Below are positions 8,936 through 19,170 of a DNA stretch of 19,170 nucleotides, in pieces. The stretch's first letter is position 1. Every line of letters starts with the position of its first letter. A model generated the notes under the pieces. That model searched no databases. It saw nothing but the letters and a program-made list of their open reading frames with translations, and had not been told where the DNA came from. The DNA comes from Dunaliella salina (Eukaryota > Chlorophyta > Chlorophyceae > Chlamydomonadales > Dunaliellaceae): positions 49,867 through 69,036 of the forward strand of contig MU070431.1 in NCBI GenBank assembly GCA_002284615.2, given 5' to 3'. A program made the position numbers and the translations under genes.

Positions 8936-9415
8936 TTCTTTAAATGATGTTGGGAGTGTTTATACTGCCTCGTAGCATTCTCTTTCTTCTCCTGCAGACC
9001 CTCCACCTCTGAAGGTCCTGACTAACAATTTTCTTAACCTTACAAATTCAGGAATGGGTGGATGCCTTCTTTGCTGAGCATGGCAGGCTAAGGTGGCGCA
9101 GCCCCCCATCTTCTTTCCTGCCTGCTCCCCCCCAACAAGCAAAGGTGTTGGAGGCCCCAGGTGTGTCCTTAAATTTCAGTCTTTCCTCCCTCTGCTCAGA
9201 CACAGAGCTTACTGCAATGTTTTCTGCTCGTTTTTCCATTAAAGGCTCAAATCCTTCCTGATGTGCTTGAAATTTTGAAATTTGCTTGGGTATGCAGAGT
9301 AATTTCACCTCTTTGCCTTGCAGGTAAGTACGACCCTATCAAGCGCACTTGTGCAACCATGCACATTGCATTCACATATGCTGACGAGCTCCTGGAGACA
9401 GTACAACAAATCTGA

Positions 9416-9702
9416 GAAAGCCCTGATGTGAAGTTCCCACACTTTGCCCCCGTGTATTCCATTGATTTGCTGAAATGCCCGATCACCTGTTGACCTGAGC
9501 TGCCTGATCATGGGGATCTGATATTTACATTCACTCGCTGGACTCATGAGGGGTACTCAATGTGTGTGCTTAGTGGAGACTGCTTTGTGCAGATCCACAG
9601 AGGCATCACAGGAAGAGTTACTGAAAGAGCAAGAATGATGATGAGGTATGATGAAAAAAGAAAGGAAAAAGGCAAACTGTGCAGACAGAAAATTTGTTCT
9701 TA
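9416..9702 (+). pseudogene. Possible C-terminal extension of the plus-strand copy
   Basis: After the TGA at 9413-9415 the same frame remains open, apart from one more TGA at 9494-9496, up to TAA at 9700-9702. The reading includes SPDVKFPHFAPVYSIDLLKC and then PDHGDLIFTFTRWTHEGYSM, CVLSGDCFVQIHRGI and a basic tail. This looks like genuine protein. Both TGAs could be decayed CGA (Arg) codons, but the ancestral codon is unknown. In the minus-strand gene a TGA occurs at nearly the same place (one codon later in alignment), and no equally convincing continuation follows it. So this may be an ancestral C-terminus, a read-through extension, or part of a neighbouring gene. I do not recognise a domain. 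Confidence 0.4.
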
Positions 9703-9704
9703 AG

Positions 9705-10720
9705 TCAGGTTAGCCAAGTAGGTTTGAGTTAATGCCCCGCTGCGGCCTGCTAATTCCGAGTATGCAGGACCTCTAATTTGACCATTCTGAGCAACCCTGC
9801 ATACTCAGTTTGTGCAGGCAGGGGCTCAGGGTAGGGGACCAGGAATCATGCAAAATCCCAGCCAGAATGGGGTCCTCAGGAAGCCCCTCCCCTGCTTACC
9901 TGACCAGCAACGATGGCTAAACACTTCACCAGGAGCACACGCCAGGGGGGGGTCCGGGGGGCTGGGGCTGGGGTCCAGAAATTCGCTCCTTGGCACCCCG
10001 ATTTTGGCAGGGAAATGGCGAGAAGCAAAGGCTTTTTGTACACTGGGCGGAATTTAGTCGAAATCCGGTCGATCGCTTTGATTATTTTAAATTCATTAAA
10101 AAAACTCTTGTGGCTTGAGCCAGGGGAGGTCCTACAAGAATTTCCAGTGCTCTTTTAGGAGAGAAGTGCATCTACCTGGTTTTCAAAGGGTGGCGGGCTG
10201 GAAATGAAAAGGAGATGGCTTTTGGAATTTCATGACAGCTGGCGCTTTGACCGAGCCCCAGGGACGCGCACACCCACTCCTGGGCCACCAAAACTGGCAG
10301 GACATGCCTCGGAAATATGCTGGACAAGTTTTCATACTCAGGTGGGGGCCAAAAAGAGTGCTTGCCTGGCTTCCCGGTTCGCACTACTTTTACCTAGCAA
10401 ATGGCGCACAGGTGACCATGCACCAAGTGCTCAAGACCAAATTTTGCCCCCCCTTTTTTTCACTCTGATGGATCAGGCTTGACCTAAAACCTACCTGAGA
10501 GCTGAAACATGGGCAAAATTTGGGCCAGAGCAGGTGTTTTGGCGCCCATTTGCCTGGACATGGTCAAAAATGACCTAAAATGCCCATGGCTCAAAATTAG
10601 AGCCCCACCCTCACTTTTTTTAAGCAGAAGTACCAAATAGGCCATCCTCAAGTACTTTGTAGCCCCAGTTTCTAGCGGGGCATTAACTCCTCGTTTTCAC
10701 ACATAGCTTGGCTAACCTGA
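9705..10720. mobile_element. 1.0-kb non-autonomous element with terminal inverted repeats
   Basis: The ends are inverted copies. TCAGGTTAGCCAAG (9705-9718) pairs perfectly with CTTGGCTAACCTGA (10707-10720). Slightly inside, GAGTTAATGCCCCGCT (9726-9741) pairs perfectly with AGCGGGGCATTAACTC (10674-10689). The sequence between the two blocks has diverged in length. The interior is more G/C-rich than its surroundings, has no convincing open frame, and contains an 11-bp hairpin near the left end. Flanks TCTTAAG and TCTAGAG match at only 5 of 7 positions, so a target duplication is not clear. It lies just after the pseudogene's reading ends. It could be a DNA-transposon derivative or simply an old inverted repeat. 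Confidence 0.65.
9758..9806. repeat. 11-bp hairpin inside the TIR element
   Basis: GAGTATGCAGG (9758-9768) and CCTGCATACTC (9796-9806) are perfect inverted copies with a 27-base spacer. Subterminal hairpins of this kind are common in non-autonomous DNA elements. Confidence 0.7.
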
Positions 10721-10851
10721 TCTAGAGTCAAGGAGAAGGAAAAACATTGGGCCCAAAGAAAAGTGAGCATTCACCACAAAGATGCAAATGGGGATATGGT
10801 GAGTTACAAGAAGCACAAGGTCCCCAAAGAGCCAAGATTCAACAAGTACTA

Positions 10852-11270
10852 TTATTTGGAACAGCAAGACAAGTGGCAACAAGTATGTGTATTCACATAA
10901 CAGAATGGGCATGCTGTTCCCAAGCGTGCTTTGAAGGCAAGCTGGTGGTCCAGACCTAGCTTTTTGGATTGATTAAGGGTATGCCTAATGTAGCACGTTC
11001 CAGCAAAGCCTAGGAGGATTTGGTGGATGGTAACAGCTTGGGCACTAATGACTTTGCACAGATCTGCATGTTGTCGTTGAGCCGCCACTAGGTTAGGCCT
11101 CATGTCTTTTCAATACTTAATTCCAATTAATTGCACATGCCTTTGATTTGTATTTCGTAGATGAGGCTGTTTCACGCGGGTAGGTGTGCTAGTCCGCTGC
11201 ATGCTCCTGTGCCTGCCACGCAACATATAGCGTGAGGAGGAAGAAGAAGAAGCAGAAGAAGTGGTTTGGG
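10852..11270 (-). mobile_element. LINE relic E: C-terminal nuclease-like domain
   Basis: Reading the minus strand from about 11270: a serine-rich linker, then RYMLRGRHRSMQRTS, NQRHVQLIGIKY, a TGA stop (11110-11112) where related copies have Cys, then LVAAQRQHADLCK, VTIHQILLGFAG and TLNQSKKLGLDHQ. This is colinear with relics C and D (HLIELKSCSDT, VTLHTILIGVAGTIYNP, LCNLGLTK). The E-x-K triad position reads G-I-K (Gly codon GGA at 11122-11124), so the nuclease motif is broken. Reading ends at 10852. It is a subfamily distinct from C and D. Confidence 0.75.
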
Positions 11271-11364
11271 CATGGTAATCAAGGGTTAATCAAGATAGCA
11301 TCAGGACGGCTGAAGGTGAATCTAGATCTTATAGACAGATTGAGAGGAAATAGGCGACCAAGTT

Positions 11365-11880
11365 TTGTTTGAACCCCAGAGACAGAGACATTCACCTCAT
11401 TGAGCTGAAATCCTGTTCAGACACCAATTCTGAACCAACTCTTAATGCTGCACAAAACCAACACAAAAACACTATCGAGAGCTTACGCACAAAAACCCTC
11501 CGAGGTTCACACTGCAATAACAGAGTCACTCTCCACACTATCCTCATTGGAGTTGCTGGAACTATCTACAACCCTTACCACCATTGATACCCTATGCAAT
11601 CTTGGCTTAACCAAAAAAAGCCCACGCAACTGCAAAGGCACTCCACTTTCATGCTGTCAAAGCCTTGACAATAATTGGCAACACAATTAATGCCCTCCTC
11701 TTTAGCAATTCAGGCAATTGGGGATGGGGGGTGGGGAGAATGGAAAGGGCTGCTTGCAGGAGATCCAGGTGCACACCTGGACAGATTGCTGACAAGCCGC
11801 CGGACCCACATGCACGCTGGTTGCAGTCCAGCGTAGACTTTTACTTTTTGAAGCATGAGCAGGAAGTCCAAGGTTAAACT
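11365..11880 (+). mobile_element. LINE relic C: C-terminal nuclease-like domain and 3' tail
   Basis: Plus-strand reading: NPRDRDIHLIELKSCSDTNS (E-L-K at 11402-11410), LNAAQNQHKNTIESLRTK, VTLHTILIGVAGTIYNP, then after frameshifts NLGLTK, the IIGNTINALLF block, a glycine-rich stretch and PPDPHARW. In relic D the same end is MADDPPDPH followed directly by TAG; here the stop codon has been lost. Downstream, CCAGCGTAGACTTTTACTTT matches the 3' end seen in the small insertion at 6846-6939. It lies head-to-head with relic E. Frameshifts make it non-coding. Confidence 0.75.
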
Positions 11881-11964
11881 GCGCCGGCCAGTCATTATTT
11901 TTAGGAAGTTCTTATCACTGTGTTGACATCTCCCAAAGACTCTACTCACATGCACCCACCCGCT

Positions 11965-12900
11965 AATCAATAGAATGAACATAAATTGCCATCATCAAGC
12001 TCTCAGCGTCTGTGGTGAAGCACTCAACTAAAGTGACTTTGGACCCTCATTGTCTCAATTGATGCATGCAATGCAGATAGGCTAGACTCATACCAGATGA
12101 CATCCAGAGAAACATTCCACATTGGATTTCCCCATCTAGACAGCCGCCAAACGCACACCTGAGTTGCCCTGATGGCATCATTGTATTACCCCTGGAAGGC
12201 AGAGACTCCACCCACCACCCAAAGATCATGAATCCCAGAGGCAGAGTGAGTTGAAATTCTGTTCAGACAACAACCGTGAACAGACACTCCTAACTGTACA
12301 AAATCAACTTAAAACACCACCAAGAAAATACGCACAAAAACACGTGCGAGGCTCGCAGACAGAGTCATTTTAACACACCATACTAATTGGAGTCGCTGGG
12401 AATATCTTCAATCCCTACACTATTAATCCCCTTTGCAAACTTGGCCTAACCAAAGACAAAGCTCACAAAACTGCCAAAGAACTCAACTATCATGCTGTAA
12501 AGTCTCTTACAAAAATTCACAACACAAAAAAATGCCATACAATTCAGTAACATATCCTTTCCTTGTGGTGGGGGAGACTCACGGCTCTTCGGAGCCAACG
12601 TGTCTCCTTTTCCTTAATTAATGTAGGGGAAGGTTCCCCGCCTACGTAGTTTTTCTTTTTCATAAGCAAGGGGGTTTTGGGGGTGGGGGCTACAGGGAGG
12701 GCTGCGTACAGGACAGCAAGGCGCCCAGCTGGACGGATGGCCGACGACCCGCCGGACCCACATTAGCTGGGCTGCTCATAGCTAGCCTTCATTGGTGGGG
12801 CTCACTGTGTTAGTGCCAGAGCTAACTGTTGGGTCTTTCCTTAATGCACGCTGCTTAGTGCCAGCGTGGACTTTGGACTTTTAGTGAGGTTCGCGTACAG
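11965..12900 (+). mobile_element. LINE relic D: knuckle-to-end C-terminal part with stop and 3' UTR
   Basis: The colinear pieces are CHHQALSVCGEALN, IVSIDACNADRLDSYQ, RETFHIGFPHL (matching NISRAIPDWVF of relic B), then SCPDGIIVLPLEGRD (P-D at 12168-12173), ELKFCSDNNREQT (E-L-K at 12248-12256, another frame), HTILIGVAGNIFNPYTINPL, CKLGLTKDKAHKTAKELN and a closing MADDPPDPH with its stop TAG at 12764-12766. The 3' untranslated part (GGGGCTCACTGT, CTGTTGGGTCTTTCC, CAGCGTGGACTTT) runs to about 12900. Several stops and frameshifts inactivate it. It is the most complete view of the nuclease-like C-terminus in the window and shows both halves of a PD-(D/E)XK motif. Confidence 0.78.
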
Positions 12901-13524
12901 GGAGTTTCTCAACATGTATAGACCCTGTAACTATTACACAAGCCCTCTGTAACCTCACAAGCGCCACAGCAAATGTGACACTTGACCCTGGTGGACCTCG
13001 CGCACTTAAAATTTTACATCAATTCTTCTTGATAATGAAAATTTTAGAATAATATAAGAGCAACCTCGCTGTGACCCCGGATGCAGCGAGAGCATGTAAG
13101 GACTAGAAATCCCGGAACAGTACTCAGTATCAGGCCAAAGAGCCACACAACCAAGGGGCTTGCATCCTCTTCCTAGGTGTCACCTTGGCACTGGCAATGG
13201 CACTTGAAAGATGTCATCTTTCAGCATGAAAACAGACGAGCACTTCAAGACTCGCCGCTTACTAGTTGACCATTTTGAATTGATTAATTTTTCTTAGCTC
13301 CTTCCAGCTCTGTAAGTTGACCTCTGCTTGAGTGGCATGTTGTTTGTTTCTTTGTTACGTAGGGCCGAGGAGATAGCGATTTCCTGTAGGGGCCACAGCA
13401 AAACACAAAAGTGAAGGGAAAACATTAGATGTAAGCGTGATTCGCGCTGTATTTATGCTGCATGCACAATCAGGCAGTGAGCCAAGGCACACAATCAGAT
13501 CAAAGTTGTCAAAGCATGACTTGC
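12901..13524. other. Spacer between LINE relic D and the 3' end of the minus-strand gene
   Basis: No gene recognised. It would contain the 3' UTR and polyadenylation site of the minus-strand gene; on that strand a CATAAATA sequence sits near 13450. An 8-bp hairpin, TGAAAGAT/ATCTTTCA with a 3-base loop, lies at 13205-13223. The C-terminal reading seen at 9416-9702 in the other copy has no convincing counterpart here. Confidence 0.5.
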
Positions 13525-18348
<4,824 letters not shown>

Positions 18349-18386
18349 CTGGCTGCAGTGTTGAAAAAATAAAAGAAGTTAAGAGG

Positions 18387-18645
18387 GAAAACTGCAGGGT
18401 TGCACGCTACTGTGCTACTGTGGCAAAATCATAGAGTAACATAGCCGTAGCCAGCCACCGCAGCATGCCAAGTGGCATTTTCACTTTCTCAAATATTCCA
18501 GACTGTCAGCAGAGGTTGCAGATGCGATGATCATGAGCTTGGGGATGGATTTGCCTCGAACGCTTAAAAGTTGTGTACCGCTGAAAAAGTGCTACTGCCG
18601 CTGCGTAGCCTGGCTACTGCCGTAGCGTGCAACCCTGGAAAACTG
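18387..18645. mobile_element. hAT-like MITE with perfect 8-bp target duplication
   Basis: The 243-bp element (18395-18637) has 16-bp perfect terminal inverted repeats, CAGGGTTGCACGCTAC and GTAGCGTGCAACCCTG. It is flanked on both sides by GAAAACTG (18387-18394 and 18638-18645). A CAGGG...CCCTG terminus with an 8-bp duplication is the known hallmark of hAT-superfamily DNA transposons. The interior is too short to code and has no open frame. It sits 39 bp upstream of the ATG of the intact gene, in its leader, promoter or an upstream intron. Confidence 0.85.
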
Positions 18646-18728
18646 CACGCATACATGCAGCTGCATAGGGGTGTGCTGCTTATCAAACCACGCAAGGTTC
18701 ATTGAAATCAGGCTTGTACACAGATGGT

Positions 18729-18831
18729 TGACGGTTCCCTGTACGATTTTACGGGACGGTACCGTTTTACGCCGTCTTTCCAAATTCTGGACCGTTTAAA
18801 CGGTGTGAGACGGTTCGATGGTCGGTTCGGT
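18729..18831. promoter_or_regulatory. Cluster of ACGG/CCGT palindromes
   Basis: About nine CGGT/ACCG cores occur in 100 bp, including two perfect palindromes: ACGGTACCGT (18756-18765) and the 14-bp ACCGTTTAAACGGT (18791-18804). AACGG/CCGTT is the core bound by Myb-type factors in plants, so a regulatory cluster upstream of the minus-strand gene is possible. A diverged mobile-element end is an alternative. Confidence 0.35.
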
Positions 18832-18895
18832 CAGCAGTCTGCAGCTGCATCAAAATGCCACTGATTGCTGACTAAAATGCCACTATTGCCCCCAT

Positions 18896-18977
18896 CCTCT
18901 GCATGCCCTGCTTCTCCTTCCTCAGCTGCAGGGATGGCCCCAGGAACTCTTTGAGGTTGGCATGAGAAGGAGTGTAC
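18896..18977 (-). CDS. Weak candidate upstream exon of the minus-strand gene
   Basis: After an acceptor-like CCCTTAG the minus strand reads YTPSHANLKEFLGPSLQLRK and EKQGMQRMG before a stop at about 18890. Composition is protein-like and the position fits a 5' exon, but no strong GT donor is obvious before the stop (best GTGGCA). The other copy has lost this region, so there is no comparison. Confidence 0.25.
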
Positions 18978-19170
18978 CTAAGGGCACCTGTTTGCACTTG
19001 CATGCTGCTGGTACCGTACCAGTATTATATCATTACGCAAAAATATCTTTTGGGGGCTGTGCGTAAGAATTGCAGCTTGCAAAAAAATAATTATTTGAGG
19101 CAGTGCGAATGTGTGAAAAAAAAATAATTGTTTTTTGCATGATTATGTTCGTAACAGCAAAAGCACACAC

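Larger units (their letters stand above)
6705..9415 (+). pseudogene. Inactivated plus-strand copy of the duplicated gene
   Basis: Exons recognised by alignment to the minus-strand gene: 6945-7073, 7249-7374, 7637-7878, 8150-8261, 8545-8577, 9052-9160 and 9324-9415. They correspond to exons 3-9 of the intact copy; exons 1 and 2 are not in the window. Intron sequences align too, so this is a DNA-level duplication and not a retrocopy. In the first exon 31 of 43 residues are identical (SGSLTMFAVPP shared). Defects: a deletion removes the ancestral acceptor before 7249; GAG became TAG at 7372-7374; a 1-bp deletion places TAG at 7841-7843; a Tyr codon became TAA at 8198-8200; and an extra base lies at the end of the fourth exon (8255-8261). 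Donor and acceptor dinucleotides of the other introns are kept. The promoter and start are missing. Transcription, if any, would come from neighbouring elements. Confidence 0.85.

Noticed and set aside
9413..9496. Selenocysteine decoding at the two TGA codons
   Set aside because: No SECIS-like structure was recognised and no selenoprotein family matches. The CGA-to-TGA decay or true-stop explanations are simpler.
9812..10482. Several overlapping open frames inside the 1-kb TIR element
   Set aside because: They are short, overlap in competing frames and reflect G/C-rich composition. None resembles a transposase.

Overview
The window looks like a nuclear segment of a eukaryote, most likely a green-algal-type genome. 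It has many short exons with GT-AG introns, long dinucleotide microsatellites, a coding-phase minisatellite, relics of LINE retrotransposons and small terminal-inverted-repeat (TIR) elements. There are no bacterial-style operons, rRNA or tRNA genes, or CRISPR arrays that I can see. The lineage is an inference from the LINE architecture (reverse transcriptase, RNase H, CCHC knuckle, restriction-like nuclease) and from the gene style. I cannot name a species.

The only clear host gene is present twice, in convergent (tail-to-tail) orientation. The minus-strand copy (18348 down to 13525) has nine exons that join in phase into about 507 residues and appears intact. The plus-strand copy (about 6705 to 9415, perhaps to 9702) aligns exon by exon and also in intron sequence. 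It has lost the first two exons, carries three premature stops, a frameshift and a damaged splice acceptor, and is a pseudogene. The protein is not one I can name with certainty. It resembles an uncharacterised family of green-algal proteins with signatures such as VWYSSTWS and SWSNVCDY.

Layout, left to right: a TG microsatellite (1-74); a 66-bp minisatellite of 13 units (509-1345) running into a lysine-rich open exon (1345-1481); a 37-bp tandem repeat (1573-1675); about 1.7 kb with no confident gene; a minus-strand LINE relic (about 3430-4490); head-to-head with it, a plus-strand LINE relic of a different family (4494-6443); the pseudogene with a 94-bp LINE 3'-end insertion exactly at a splice acceptor; a 1.0-kb TIR element (9705-10720); three further LINE C-terminal relics (10852-11270 minus, 11365-11880 plus, 11965-12900 plus); the intact gene; and upstream of it a 243-bp hAT-like MITE with a perfect 8-bp target duplication and a cluster of ACGG/CCGT palindromes.

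The most interesting signals are: (1) a transposon-derived duplication of a splice acceptor; (2) an intron of the intact gene bounded by 11-bp direct repeats and holding (TG)54; (3) a stop-free 3n intron; (4) a hAT-type MITE next to the putative start; (5) a LINE family combining RNase H with a C-terminal PD-(D/E)XK-like domain; (6) the 22-codon minisatellite whose every unit carries a splice-acceptor-like CTGCAG.
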